From positions 4,702,001 to 4,766,000 of the forward strand of contig NZ_CP074349.1 of the NCBI RefSeq assembly GCF_018343775.1: DNA of 64,000 nucleotides, read 5' to 3'. A program made the translations under genes and the position numbers. Under the pieces are notes generated by a model. It was given only the letters and a program-made list of their open reading frames with translations. It did not search any database and had not been told where the DNA came from. Positions 1-8,700 of the stretch are shown here, piece by piece (position 1 is the first letter of the stretch; every line of letters begins with the position of its first letter). The DNA is from Pseudomonas cichorii. GTDB lineage: Bacteria; Pseudomonadota; Gammaproteobacteria; Pseudomonadales; Pseudomonadaceae.

Positions 1-1185
1 GCACCCAACAACAGCGCCGCGTTGCTCAAGGATGATGACAACCCCCGTCGCCAGGAATACCTGAGCCAGTTTGCCGACCGAGAAGGCACGGTTTTCCTGC
101 TGAAGTTCTGGAAACGCTACAAGGACAAGTCCACCCAGGAACGGCTGGACACCTTTCTCGATGGCATCAATCCCACGGCTGTCCGTTTGGCGGCAGTGCA
201 TCGCTACCTGTTGCCAGGTGCCGATCAGGATACGTTCAATGCCTTCGTCCGCGCCCATCTGGTCGAAACCGGAACCCGCCCGAAACTCACCGAAAAACGC
301 CTGACAGAGCTTTACAAAAACTACGGGCCTGGCGCCTACGACTTGCCGGATCAGGGTTATATCGCGCGTGTCCACCCTCTGGACCTGTGGTTGCTCGGTT
401 ACCTGTTGAAATACCCCGACGCCCAGTTCAAGGATGCAGTTGCAGCCAGCCGTCATGAGCGCCAGGAAGTCTATGGCTGGCTGTTCAAGAGCCGACACAA
501 GAGTGCTCGGGACAGCCGCATCCGCACGATGATGGAAGTCGAGGCGTTTCTGGATATCGAGCAACGCTGGCAGCGTGTGGGTTATCCGTTCGATCATCTG
601 GTGCCTTCACTGGCTACCGCCATAGGCAGCTCGGGCGACCGACCTGCGGCGCTGGCCGAGTTGATCGGCATCATCCAGAACGACGGTATTCGCCTGCCTG
701 CCCTGCGCATCGACAGCCTGCACTTTGCTGCTGACACACCTTATGAAACCGTGCTGGCCAGTAACCCTGAACTGGGCAAGCGCGTTCTGCCTTCGGAGGT
801 CGCGGCAGCCATGCGTGAAGCGCTGTCGCAGGTGGTGGATGGCGGTACGGCCAAGCGTGTGCAAGGCACTTTCAAATTGCAGGATGGCAGCACCCTGGCC
901 ATGGGCGGCAAGACCGGCACAGGCGACAACCGTATCGAAAGCATTGGCGCGGGTGGACGGGTGATCAGTTCGAGGGCCATCAATCGCACGGCAACCTTTG
1001 TGTTCTACATCGGTGAAAACCACTTTGGCACCCTGACCGCCTTTGTCCCCGGACGCGCCGCCGAAGGTTTCAGGTTTACTTCGGCCCTGCCGGTGCAGGT
1101 ACTCAAAGGCATGGCGCCCATCCTCACGCCCTATCTGGAAAATGGTGGACAGGCCATGTGCAGCACACCCTCCACACGGCTGTAA
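1..1185 (+). CDS. Transglycosylase/penicillin-binding protein, C-terminal part (5' truncated by window)
   Basis: The frame is already open at base 1, so the start lies outside the window and only about 394 C-terminal residues are seen. A KTGTGDN motif near residue 304 of the visible part matches the KTG box of penicillin-binding transpeptidase domains. The surrounding text resembles the C-terminal half of the large glycosyltransferase-51 proteins annotated as transglycosylase domain proteins in Pseudomonas. Such proteins act in the periplasm on peptidoglycan. The SxxK and SxN boxes are not identified here, so I cannot say whether the transpeptidase site is complete. The product family is moderately certain; whether it is an active PBP is not. 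Confidence 0.65.
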   Translation, partial: APNNSAALLKDDDNPRRQEYLSQFADREGTVFLLKFWKRYKDKSTQERLDTFLDGINPTAVRLAAVHRYLLPGADQDTFNAFVRAHLVETGTRPKLTEKRLTELYKNYGPGAYDLPDQGYIARVHPLDLWLLGYLLKYPDAQFKDAVAASRHERQEVYGWLFKSRHKSARDSRIRTMMEVEAFLDIEQRWQRVGYPFDHLVPSLATAIGSSGDRPAALAELIGIIQNDGIRLPALRIDSLHFAADTPYETVLASNPELGKRVLPSEVAAAMREALSQVVDGGTAKRVQGTFKLQDGSTLAMGGKTGTGDNRIESIGAGGRVISSRAINRTATFVFYIGENHFGTLTAFVPGRAAEGFRFTSALPVQVLKGMAPILTPYLENGGQAMCSTPSTRL

Positions 1186-1218
1186 GACCGTTTGTCTGTA
1201 TCTCTTTGCGAAGTTTTT

Positions 1219-1241
1219 AAGATATATCTTAAGGTATATCT
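1219..1241. promoter_or_regulatory. Palindromic operator for the YqjI-like PadR repressor
   Basis: Bases 1221-1240 read GATATATCTT/AAGGTATATC, a 20-bp palindrome with one mismatched pair and a CTTAAG-like centre, about 16 bp before the padR start. E. coli YqjI is known to bind TATATCTTAAG-type inverted repeats upstream of yqjH and yqjI. The site is therefore probably the autoregulatory operator. A nested perfect palindrome AAGATATATCTT occupies 1219-1230. Confidence 0.75.
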
Positions 1242-1256
1242 AAATCGTAACGAGAG

Positions 1257-1853
1257 ATGAAGACAATGCGTGATGACCCTCACCGCCCCGACGACCGTCC
1301 CCTGCTGCGCGAATATGGCGATGGCCGCGACGGTTTTGAAAAACGCCCCGGCCGTGAACGCGGCGGACGTGGCCCCCGAGTATTCGCTCCGGGCGACTTG
1401 AAGCTGTTGCTGCTGGCCCTGATTGCCGAACAGCCTTGCCATGGTTATGACCTGATCCGCCAGATCGAAGGCATGTTCGATGGCGCCTACAGCCCAAGCC
1501 CCGGCGTGATTTATCCCACCCTGACCTTTCTTGAAGAAAGCGAACTGATCCTGGGCGATGCCCAGGGCGGTAAAAAACGCTACACCATCACTGTTGCCGG
1601 CCTGGAGTCGCTGACCGAGCAGGCCGTTGCGCTGGATGGCGTGCGCATGCGGATCGAAGTCAGCAAGCGCTCTCTGCGCGGGCATGACCGGCCACCGGAG
1701 ATCCATGAAGCGGTACACAACCTGCGGCATGCGCTGCAAATGCACCATGGCCGCTGGAGCCCGGAAGAAATTCTGCGTGTTCGCGACCTGCTCAATGAAA
1801 CCGCTAAATCCATCGTTGATGGCCCCCAATCCGTGTCGGAGAAGTCCGTATGA
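1257..1853 (+). CDS. yqjI: PadR-family transcriptional regulator, YqjI-like
   Basis: A 198-residue protein. The PadR winged helix spans about residues 45-125, with the family signatures HGYDLI, SPSPGVIYPTL and GGKKRY. The C-terminal part (about 130-185) is the helical dimerisation region. In E. coli YqjI is a nickel/iron-responsive repressor of yqjH, a ferric reductase gene; here the next gene overlaps by 4 bp (ATGA) and encodes that type of reductase. The operator palindrome lies just upstream. Oddly, the N-terminal tail (about 40 residues) is Arg/Asp-rich with a single His and no Cys, unlike the His/Cys-rich metal-binding tail of the E. coli protein, so metal sensing may differ. Confidence 0.85.
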   Translation: MKTMRDDPHRPDDRPLLREYGDGRDGFEKRPGRERGGRGPRVFAPGDLKLLLLALIAEQPCHGYDLIRQIEGMFDGAYSPSPGVIYPTLTFLEESELILGDAQGGKKRYTITVAGLESLTEQAVALDGVRMRIEVSKRSLRGHDRPPEIHEAVHNLRHALQMHHGRWSPEEILRVRDLLNETAKSIVDGPQSVSEKSV

Positions 1854-2620
1854 ATTCGCAGCAATCGATCCATCGCGTCAACCATGAAATCCGAGTGCGC
1901 AAGCTTGAAGTCCTGCGTGTCGCCGAGCTGACCCCGCTGATGCGTCGCGTCACCCTGCACGGGCCACAACTGGCAGGCTTCATCAGCCTGGGCACCGATG
2001 ACCACGTAAAGCTGCTGTTCGCCCAGACTCCCGAAGAGCAGGCGGCGCTGGACAACTTCACACCCGGCAGCAACGGCGACGGCCCACGCCCTGCCATGCG
2101 CGACTACACGCCGCGTCGTTACGACGAAGCCACAGGCGAACTGGATATCGATTTTGTCCTGCACGGTGACGGGCCGGCCGCGACATGGGCAGCGCAGGCC
2201 GAGCCGGGGCAATTCCTGCACATAGCCGGCCCGCGCGGCTCGATGGTGGTGCCCGATATCTTCGACAGCTATCTGCTGATCGGCGACGAAACCGCTATCC
2301 CGGCCATTGCCCGGCGTCTGGAGTCGCTACCAGCGAATCGCATTGCGCGGGTGGTGGTCGAGATTGCGAACAAGGATGAACAACAGGTTTTCACAAGCCA
2401 GGCGCAGATCGATGTCACCTGGATCATTCGCGGCGAACAGAATCTGGTGGACGTTGCGCGCAGTCTGGAAGTGCCTGCCGGCAAGCTCTACGCCTGGGTT
2501 GCAACCGAAGCGGCCTTGTCACGCAAGATCCGCCGTGTGCTGCTGGACGAATTCGGGCTTGATGAGGGGTTCGTCAAGGCGGCTGGTTACTGGCGTCTGG
2601 ATGAGAATGACGAAGGCTGA
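1850..2620 (+). CDS. yqjH: Siderophore-interacting protein, YqjH-like NAD(P)H-dependent ferric-chelate reductase
   Basis: A 256-residue cytoplasmic flavoprotein of the SIP family. The FAD-binding motif RDYTPRRYD lies near residue 84, followed by the HGDGPAATWA and GPRGS segments. The C-terminal nucleotide-binding half contains GDETAIPAI (about 144-152) and ends with the AGYWR box typical of the family. It is expected to reduce ferric iron released from siderophores. Its start overlaps the stop of the PadR regulator by 4 bp, so the two are translationally coupled and probably repressed together from the palindrome at 1219-1241. Confidence 0.88.
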   Translation: MNSQQSIHRVNHEIRVRKLEVLRVAELTPLMRRVTLHGPQLAGFISLGTDDHVKLLFAQTPEEQAALDNFTPGSNGDGPRPAMRDYTPRRYDEATGELDIDFVLHGDGPAATWAAQAEPGQFLHIAGPRGSMVVPDIFDSYLLIGDETAIPAIARRLESLPANRIARVVVEIANKDEQQVFTSQAQIDVTWIIRGEQNLVDVARSLEVPAGKLYAWVATEAALSRKIRRVLLDEFGLDEGFVKAAGYWRLDENDEG

Positions 2621-2632
2621 TCAGGCTGCTTC

Positions 2633-2672
2633 TTCGCGAATGAACGCACTCATCGAGGCGTTCTTTCGCGAA
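2633..2672. terminator. 15-bp stem-loop between convergent genes (REP-like)
   Basis: TTCGCGAATGAACGC (2633-2647) pairs with GCGTTCTTTCGCGAA (2658-2672) with one mismatch and a 10-nt loop. It sits just after yqjH and covers the last codons of the converging membrane-protein gene. There is no clear T tract, so it may be a REP-type element acting as a bidirectional transcript end. Confidence 0.5.
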
Positions 2673-3312
2673 ACCCTTTATCAATCCCCAGCAAAACCAG
2701 CGCAATCACCACAAACCCCAACAGCACGCCACCCGCATTGATAAAGGACTGCGCATACCCGAGCGTGCCGACATCGATGAAGGGGTACATGTAATCCCCC
2801 AATGCATCGCCGCGCAGCAGGACATAGCCGAAGTAGAGGATCGGGTACAGCGTCCACAGCAGCACATGGTTAAAACGAAGCCTGCCTCTGGGCACATACA
2901 GCCACCAATACACCACGAAGATCAGCGGCATGACGTCGTGCAACAATTCGTCCGCGATCCACTGCCAGCCTTGTGGTTGCCACAGATGGCGCAGCAGCAG
3001 GTTATAGGCGATACCTACCAGCGCAATGCTGGCAGCAATGCCGCCGCACACGACCGGATGGCGAAAGAAATCATGCCCGCGGGACTGGCGATGACTCAAT
3101 GCACAGGTGAGCGCCACCGCGACCAGCGTGTTGCTCAAGACCGTAAAGAAGCTGAAGAAACGAACCAGACCGCCCAGCAGGCTGGCCTGATCGGCCCAGC
3201 GCGCCCAGAAAATCAGATACATCTGGATAGCCAGGCCAGACCAGCCCAGGCAGGCGGCAACCAGCGTGTAGCGACGCTGTCCCTGCGTCAGTTGCGGATG
3301 TTCGCTGTGCAT
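2650..3312 (-). CDS. Pr6Pr family integral membrane protein
   Basis: A 220-residue hydrophobic protein with about six membrane-spanning segments, matching the Pr6Pr (FAR-17a/AIG1-like) family found in Proteobacteria. Recognisable features are the FFSFFTVLSNT segment after the first helices, LHDVMPLIFVVYW in the middle and YPFIDV before the last helices. I start it at the ATG at 3312 rather than at the longer frame, because the upstream 15 residues look non-coding. No function is established for the bacterial family. It lies 38 bp downstream of the VF530-like gene on the same strand, and converges with yqjH. Confidence 0.7.
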   Translation of the reverse strand: MHSEHPQLTQGQRRYTLVAACLGWSGLAIQMYLIFWARWADQASLLGGLVRFFSFFTVLSNTLVAVALTCALSHRQSRGHDFFRHPVVCGGIAASIALVGIAYNLLLRHLWQPQGWQWIADELLHDVMPLIFVVYWWLYVPRGRLRFNHVLLWTLYPILYFGYVLLRGDALGDYMYPFIDVGTLGYAQSFINAGGVLLGFVVIALVLLGIDKGFRERTPR

Positions 3313-3350
3313 CTTTTGATCCTTGAAGGCCAGCGTCCATGCCGAGTGTC

Positions 3351-3578
3351 TTACCAACCCTTGCTGCGATGCAGCTTCACGTACAGCGCTTCCACTTTCT
3401 CGCGAGCCCAGGGCGTCTTGCGCAGAAAAGTCAGGCTGGACTTGATACTCGGATCACTCTTGAAGCAGCGAATATCGATGCGCTCAGACAAACCGGACCA
3501 TTGATAGTGCTCGACCAGAGCCTTGAGGATCTGTTCCAGCGTGACGCCGTGCAGAGGGTCGTTCTGGGTTGTTGTCAT
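3351..3578 (-). CDS. VF530 family (DUF2132) small protein
   Basis: A 75-residue protein with the layout of the VF530/DUF2132 family: HGVTLEQIL near the N-terminus, then the WSGLSERI and [11 protein letters not shown] segments and the TPWAREKVE segment. A structure is known for a Vibrio fischeri member and DNA binding has been suggested, but no role is proven. It is transcribed away from the TonB receptor gene, and the shared 247-bp intergenic region holds the Zur-like palindrome. Confidence 0.8.
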   Translation of the reverse strand: MTTTQNDPLHGVTLEQILKALVEHYQWSGLSERIDIRCFKSDPSIKSSLTFLRKTPWAREKVEALYVKLHRSKGW

Positions 3579-3740
3579 GACTGACCTTGAAGCTTGATGA
3601 ATGCGAAGGTGCGCACCTTAGCCGAGCCATCAGAAGGTAGGAAGAGCTTAGCGTGAGATGAGTGAAGTTTCGCCAGCTCCGCCCACAAGAAGCCTTCATG
3701 GAAGACACGGAAAAGTTCCCCTTTTCACGACAAAAAGAGA

Positions 3741-3755
3741 TGTTATAGTGTAACA
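3741..3755. promoter_or_regulatory. Zur-box-like palindrome
   Basis: TGTTATAGTGTAACA is an inverted repeat with perfect TGTTA/TAACA arms and matches the core of the gammaproteobacterial Zur operator (GTTATAnTATAAC). It lies 71 bp before the start of the TonB receptor of the ZnuD type. This supports zinc-repressed expression of that receptor. Confidence 0.7.
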
Positions 3756-3825
3756 ATAAATTACGTACCTACCCGCTTAACTCTCGACTTGGGGCTCTGC
3801 CATGCGCCCTGCCAAGGAAACCGAT

Positions 3826-5865
3826 ATGTCACCGATGCACCGCAACCTGCTCTGGCGCCTGACGCCATTGGCAACCGCTCTGCTGCTGGCCGCGCCAGCC
3901 CATGCAGCAGAAAGCCTTGAGCTGCAACCTCAGGTCATCACAGCCAACCCGCTGGGCAGCGATCAACTGGCAACGCCGACAACGGTTCTGGAAGGCGATG
4001 CCCTGACCCTTGAGCAGAAAGGCAGCCTGGGTGAAACCCTGAACAAGCAGCCGGGAGTTTCTTCGTCCTATTTCGGCCCGGGCGCCAGCCGCCCGATCAT
4101 TCGCGGCATGGACGGTGACCGGATTCGTATCCTGCGCAATGGCGTAGGCGCGCTGGATGCTTCGTCCCTGTCCTACGACCACGCCGTCCCGCTGGACCCG
4201 GTGAATGTCGACCGCGTCGAAATCGTTCGAGGCCCGGCCGCCCTGCTCTATGGCGGCAGCGCCATCGGCGGCGTGGTCAACACCTTCGATAACCGCATCC
4301 CCACCGAAGCCATCGAAGGCATTCACGGTGCAGGCGAACTTCGTTACGGCGGAGCAGATACGACCCGTAGCAGCGCGGGCAAACTGGAAGCCGGTAACGG
4401 TCAGTTCGCCTTGCACATCGATGCCAACGCCCGTGAGTTCAATGACCTGCACATCCCCGGCTACGCCCGCACCCGCGAGCTGCGCGCCCAGGGCAGCGAA
4501 GACGGTGACAAGAAAAACCGCCTGAGCAACAGCGATGGACGTCAGGACGGCGGCGCCGTCGGCGGCTCCTACACCTGGGATGACGGCTATGCGGGCGTGT
4601 CGTACAGCAACTACGACTCCAACTACGGCTCACCCGCCGAGCAGGACGTGCGTATCCGCATGCAGCAGGAGCATTACGCTTTCGCCTCCGAGATCCGCAA
4701 TCTGTCCGGGCCTTTCACGTCGGTCAAACTGGACGCGGGCTACACCGACTATGAACACCGCGAGATCGAAGGCGGCGAAGTCGGCACCACCTTCAAGAAC
4801 AAGGGTTACGAAGCCCGCATCGAAGCCCGTCATCAACCCATAGGGCCAGTCAATGGCGTGGTGGGCGCACAGATAACCCGCAGCGAGTTTTCTGCCTTGG
4901 GTGAAGAAGCCTTCGTGCCGCAGACCGATACCGATGCTGGCGCGCTGTTCATTCTTGAAGAACTGCAAGCCACCGAGCGCTTGAAGCTGAGCCTGGGCGG
5001 ACGCATCGAACACACCACGGTCAATCCCGATGCTCAGGGCAAGGATCGTTTCGCCGCAGCCGACAACTCCAGCAAGTTCACGGCGGGCAGCCTGTCGTCG
5101 GGCGCGGTCTACACTCTGACACCCGTCTGGTCCCTGGCTGCGACGCTGGGTTATACCGAACGCGCTCCAACCTTCTATGAGCTGTATGCCAATGGCGCTC
5201 ACGTGGCCACCGGCACTTACGAGCGCGGCAATGCCGACCTCTCGAAAGAAAAAGCGGTTTCCAGCGATCTGGCCCTGCGCTTCGACAATGGCACCCACAA
5301 AGGCAGTGCGGGTGTTTTCTACAGCCACTTCTCCAACTACATCGGCTTGCTGGGCAGTGGTCGTACCGTCGATGAAGACGGACAGGACGATGCCAGCGGC
5401 ATCCCAGAATTCAACTACGCTGGCGTTCGTGCGCGCTTCAGCGGTTTCGAGGCCCAGGACCACTGGAAGCTGGGTGAAAACCGCTACGGCAGCCTGGCAC
5501 TGGAACTGTCCGGTGACTACACCCGCGCCACAAATCTGGATACCGGCGAAGCCTTGCCCCGTATCGCACCCTTGCGTCTGAACAGTGGCCTGCTGTGGGA
5601 ACTGGACAAGTGGCAGGCTCGCCTCGATATCGAGCATGCCAGCGCTCAGCGTCGAGTCCCGGATAACGAATCCACGACCGATGGTTACACCACGCTGGGG
5701 GCCAGTGCCGGTTACCGCTTCAATCTGGGCAGCAGCCAATGGCTGGCTTTCGTCAATGGCGAGAACCTGACCAACCAGACCGTGCGCTACGCCAGCTCGA
5801 TCCTGCGGGATATCGCACCGGCCCAGGGCCGTAGCGTACAAGTCGGTTTACGCACCACTTTCTGA
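3826..5865 (+). CDS. znuD: TonB-dependent outer-membrane receptor, ZnuD-like (zinc uptake)
   Basis: A 679-residue outer-membrane receptor. The signal peptide ends at AHAAES; a TonB-box-like PQVITAN follows. The plug domain (about residues 45-150) contains IIRGMDGDRIRIL, DHAVPLDP and VRGPAALLYGG, strongly resembling ZnuD-type zinc receptors such as PA0781 of P. aeruginosa. The rest is the 22-strand barrel, ending in the terminal Phe expected for outer-membrane assembly. I use the ATG at 3826, preceded by AAGGAAA; an upstream ATG at 3802 is also possible. A Zur-like palindrome upstream supports zinc regulation. No His-rich extracellular stretch is visible. Confidence 0.8.
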   Translation: MSPMHRNLLWRLTPLATALLLAAPAHAAESLELQPQVITANPLGSDQLATPTTVLEGDALTLEQKGSLGETLNKQPGVSSSYFGPGASRPIIRGMDGDRIRILRNGVGALDASSLSYDHAVPLDPVNVDRVEIVRGPAALLYGGSAIGGVVNTFDNRIPTEAIEGIHGAGELRYGGADTTRSSAGKLEAGNGQFALHIDANAREFNDLHIPGYARTRELRAQGSEDGDKKNRLSNSDGRQDGGAVGGSYTWDDGYAGVSYSNYDSNYGSPAEQDVRIRMQQEHYAFASEIRNLSGPFTSVKLDAGYTDYEHREIEGGEVGTTFKNKGYEARIEARHQPIGPVNGVVGAQITRSEFSALGEEAFVPQTDTDAGALFILEELQATERLKLSLGGRIEHTTVNPDAQGKDRFAAADNSSKFTAGSLSSGAVYTLTPVWSLAATLGYTERAPTFYELYANGAHVATGTYERGNADLSKEKAVSSDLALRFDNGTHKGSAGVFYSHFSNYIGLLGSGRTVDEDGQDDASGIPEFNYAGVRARFSGFEAQDHWKLGENRYGSLALELSGDYTRATNLDTGEALPRIAPLRLNSGLLWELDKWQARLDIEHASAQRRVPDNESTTDGYTTLGASAGYRFNLGSSQWLAFVNGENLTNQTVRYASSILRDIAPAQGRSVQVGLRTTF

Positions 5866-6211
5866 TCGCCTTGAAAAGCCCCAGCGTGCAATGCGCGGGG
5901 GCTTGCGAGCAGCACTGTTGCCAATGGCGCAACAGTGCCTGTCAGGTTTGCGTCTGGTCAAAAATTAGTTAGCTCCCTATCATTCTCTACCCTGGCCTGA
6001 CGTCGTACGCCATCGAGCAGTAGGTGTCATCCCATTTCAATGCACGAACGCCAGCCATGGCGGTCTACGCCTCAACGCCCGTTTTCTGACCAATGGTTGA
6101 TATCGGCTGTCGGAAATTCGTTTCAAGAACTAGCGTTCAAAAACATGACGCCAATGTGCGATGCGCACAACAGCGTCAATAAAACATTCAATCGTCACGG
6201 AGATTCGCATT
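5866..6211. other. Intergenic region with a weak terminator-like hairpin
   Basis: These 346 bp contain no convincing gene. AAGCCCC (5876-5882) pairs with GGGGCTT (5898-5904), with a short inner GCG/CGC stem, just after the receptor stop; there is no T tract, so termination is uncertain. The rest presumably carries the gcd promoter, which I could not pin down. Confidence 0.45.
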
Positions 6212-8629
6212 ATGAGCACTGAAGGTGCTTTGAGTAGAAATCGCCTGTTACCCACATTGCTCGGTCTGGTGATCGCGCTGATGGGACTGGTCCTCTTGGT
6301 TGGCGGCCTCAGACTGATGCAACTGGATGGTTCGCTCTACTACCTGCTGGCAGGCATCGGTTTTACAGTCACCGGCGTGCTGCTCATCCTGGGACATCGC
6401 TCCGCCCTTGGCCTGTATGCGCTTCTGTTGTTTGCGAGCACGGTCTGGTCCTTGTGGGAAGTCGGCCTCGACTGGTGGCAACTGGTGCCACGTCTGGCGC
6501 TCTGGTTCGCACTGGGTATCGTCCTGCTGTTGCCATGGTTTCGTCGGCCTCTGCTGCGTGGCGAACCTGCCCGCCTGGGCACAGGAGCCCTGACGGTCGC
6601 GGTCGTGCTAGCAGGCCTGACCGCACTGGCCAGCCAGTTCACAAATCCCGGTCGTATCGAAGGACAACTGGACCGCGAAACCGCAGGCACCACCAACACG
6701 GCTCCTGCCATGCCCGATGGCGACTGGCAGTCCTATGGCCGTACCGGCTTCGGCGACCGCTACTCGCCACTGGCCCAGATCACGCCACAGAACGTCAACA
6801 CCCTGGTGCCCGCCTGGACCTATCGCACCGGCGACATCCCAGGACCGAACGATCCGGGAGAAACCACAGCCGAAAATACACCGCTCAAAGTCAACGGCAT
6901 GTTGTACGTGTGTACACCGCATAGCCAGGTGATCGCCCTGGACCCGGACAGCGGCAAGGAAATCTGGCGCTTCGATCCGAAGATCAGCACCCAGAATGCA
7001 GAAAACTTCAAAGGCTGGGCGCACATGACCTGCCGTGGCGTCTCGTATCACGATGACGCTGCCTATGCCGCGAGCAGCCCTGCTCAAAGCCCGGCCACAC
7101 CGGCTGCCGAAAGCACTGCCGGCAATGCATGCCCGCGCCGTATCTTCCTGCCTACTGCCGACACCCGTCTGATCGCTCTGAACGCCGATACCGGCAAGAT
7201 GTGTGAAGACTTCGGCAACAAAGGCTCGATCGATCTGAGCGCCAATATCGGTACCTTCGCGCCGGGCGGCTACTACTCCACGTCGCCACCGGCCGTGACC
7301 AGGGATCTGGTGGTGATTGGCGGCCATGTCACCGATAACGTTTCCATCGACGAGCCTTCGGGCGTCATCCGTGCCTACGACGTTCACACCGGCCGCCTGG
7401 TCTGGAACTGGGACAGCGGCAATCCGGACGATACGACGCCTATCGCCGAAGGCAAGACCTACACCCGCAACTCGCCGAACATGTGGTCCATGTTCAGCGT
7501 CGATGAAAAGCTGGGCATGCTCTACCTGCCGATGGGCAATCAGATGCCTGATCAGTGGGGCGGCAACCGCACGCCAGCCTCGGAGAAATACAGCGCAGGT
7601 CTGGTAGCGCTGGACATCGCCACCGGTAAAGTGCGCTGGAATTACCAGTTTACCCATCACGATTTGTGGGACATGGATGTGGGCGGTCAACCGACCCTCA
7701 TGGACATGAAAACCGCCGATGGCGTCAAACCGGCGGTGCTGGCTTCGACCAAGCAAGGCAGCATCTATGTGCTGGACCGCAGCAACGGCCAGCCCATCGT
7801 GCCGATCAATGAAGTACCAGTACCGCAAGGCGCAGTCGAAGGGGATCACACCTCGCCGACCCAGCCCAAGTCCGACCTGAACTTCATGCCACCGCCCCTC
7901 AAGGAGCGTGACATGTGGGGCGTGACGCCATTCGATCAGATGCTGTGCCGGATCGATTTCAAATCCTTGCGCTACGAAGGTCCCTTCACGCCGCCATCGC
8001 TGCAGGGCTCGATCGTTTATCCAGGCAACTTCGGCGTGTTCGACTGGGGTGGTATCTCGGTTGACCCGGTTCGTCAGATCGCGTTCGTCAACCCGAGCTA
8101 CATGGCGTTCCGCTCGAAACTGGTGCCGGCCGCCGAGGTTGAAGCCGGGCCGGGTCGCAAGAGCGAAACCGAAGGCGTGCAACCCAACAAGGGCGCACCT
8201 TATGGCGTGATCCTCGAAGCGTTGCTCTCGCCAATGGGCCTGCCTTGCCAGGCGCCAGCATGGGGTTATGTGGCAGCCGTGGACCTGACCAACCATAAGA
8301 CCATCTGGATGCACAAGAACGGTACCGTGCGTGACAGCTCGCCGGTCCCGATTCCCCTGACCATGGGCGTTCCAAGCCTGGGCGGCACCTTCACCACCGC
8401 CAGCGGCGTGGCTTTCCTGAGCGGTACGCTGGACCAGTACCTGCGCGCCTACGACGTCCGTAACGGCAAGCAGTTGTGGGAAGCACGCCTGCCCGCAGGT
8501 GCCCAGACCACCCCGATGACTTATACCGGCAAGGACGGCCAGCAATATGTGCTGGTGGTAGCCGGTGGTCACGGCTCACTGGGGACCAAACAAGGCGACT
8601 ACGTGATGGCGTTCAAACTGCCGAAGTGA
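6212..8629 (+). CDS. gcd: Membrane-bound PQQ-dependent glucose dehydrogenase
   Basis: An 805-residue quinoprotein close in length to E. coli Gcd (796). Residues 1-150 hold five hydrophobic membrane segments with the WEVGLDWWQL segment typical of the Gcd anchor domain. The rest is the periplasmic eight-bladed PQQ propeller, with blade motifs such as GDRYSPL, GKEIWRFDP, GKVRWNYQF and the WDMDVGGQP active-site segment. It oxidises glucose to gluconate at the periplasmic face and passes electrons to ubiquinone. The start at 6212 is preceded by CGGAGA; a longer frame back to 6161 looks spurious. It ends at a strong terminator shared with the next gene. Confidence 0.93.
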   Translation: MSTEGALSRNRLLPTLLGLVIALMGLVLLVGGLRLMQLDGSLYYLLAGIGFTVTGVLLILGHRSALGLYALLLFASTVWSLWEVGLDWWQLVPRLALWFALGIVLLLPWFRRPLLRGEPARLGTGALTVAVVLAGLTALASQFTNPGRIEGQLDRETAGTTNTAPAMPDGDWQSYGRTGFGDRYSPLAQITPQNVNTLVPAWTYRTGDIPGPNDPGETTAENTPLKVNGMLYVCTPHSQVIALDPDSGKEIWRFDPKISTQNAENFKGWAHMTCRGVSYHDDAAYAASSPAQSPATPAAESTAGNACPRRIFLPTADTRLIALNADTGKMCEDFGNKGSIDLSANIGTFAPGGYYSTSPPAVTRDLVVIGGHVTDNVSIDEPSGVIRAYDVHTGRLVWNWDSGNPDDTTPIAEGKTYTRNSPNMWSMFSVDEKLGMLYLPMGNQMPDQWGGNRTPASEKYSAGLVALDIATGKVRWNYQFTHHDLWDMDVGGQPTLMDMKTADGVKPAVLASTKQGSIYVLDRSNGQPIVPINEVPVPQGAVEGDHTSPTQPKSDLNFMPPPLKERDMWGVTPFDQMLCRIDFKSLRYEGPFTPPSLQGSIVYPGNFGVFDWGGISVDPVRQIAFVNPSYMAFRSKLVPAAEVEAGPGRKSETEGVQPNKGAPYGVILEALLSPMGLPCQAPAWGYVAAVDLTNHKTIWMHKNGTVRDSSPVPIPLTMGVPSLGGTFTTASGVAFLSGTLDQYLRAYDVRNGKQLWEARLPAGAQTTPMTYTGKDGQQYVLVVAGGHGSLGTKQGDYVMAFKLPK

Positions 8630-8642
8630 TACTTCGTGCAGC

Positions 8643-8681
8643 AAAAAAAGGCGGCTTCCCCTGAGGGGGAGCCGCCTTTTT
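8643..8681. terminator. Bidirectional rho-independent terminator
   Basis: AAAAAAAGGCGGCTTCCCC pairs with the GGGGGAGCCGCCTTTTT side around a short loop at about 8661. A runs on the left and T runs on the right allow it to stop both gcd and the opposing cupin gene. Confidence 0.93.
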
Positions 8682-8700
8682 ACATCCGCCGTCAAACCGG

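Noticed and set aside
4630..5841. Long antisense ORF of 403 codons opposite the TonB receptor
   Set aside because: It is a shadow of a G+C-rich gene; no known domain, and the receptor frame is clear.
6608..8572. Long antisense ORF of 654 codons opposite gcd
   Set aside because: The composition reflects antisense codon bias and the gcd frame is certain.
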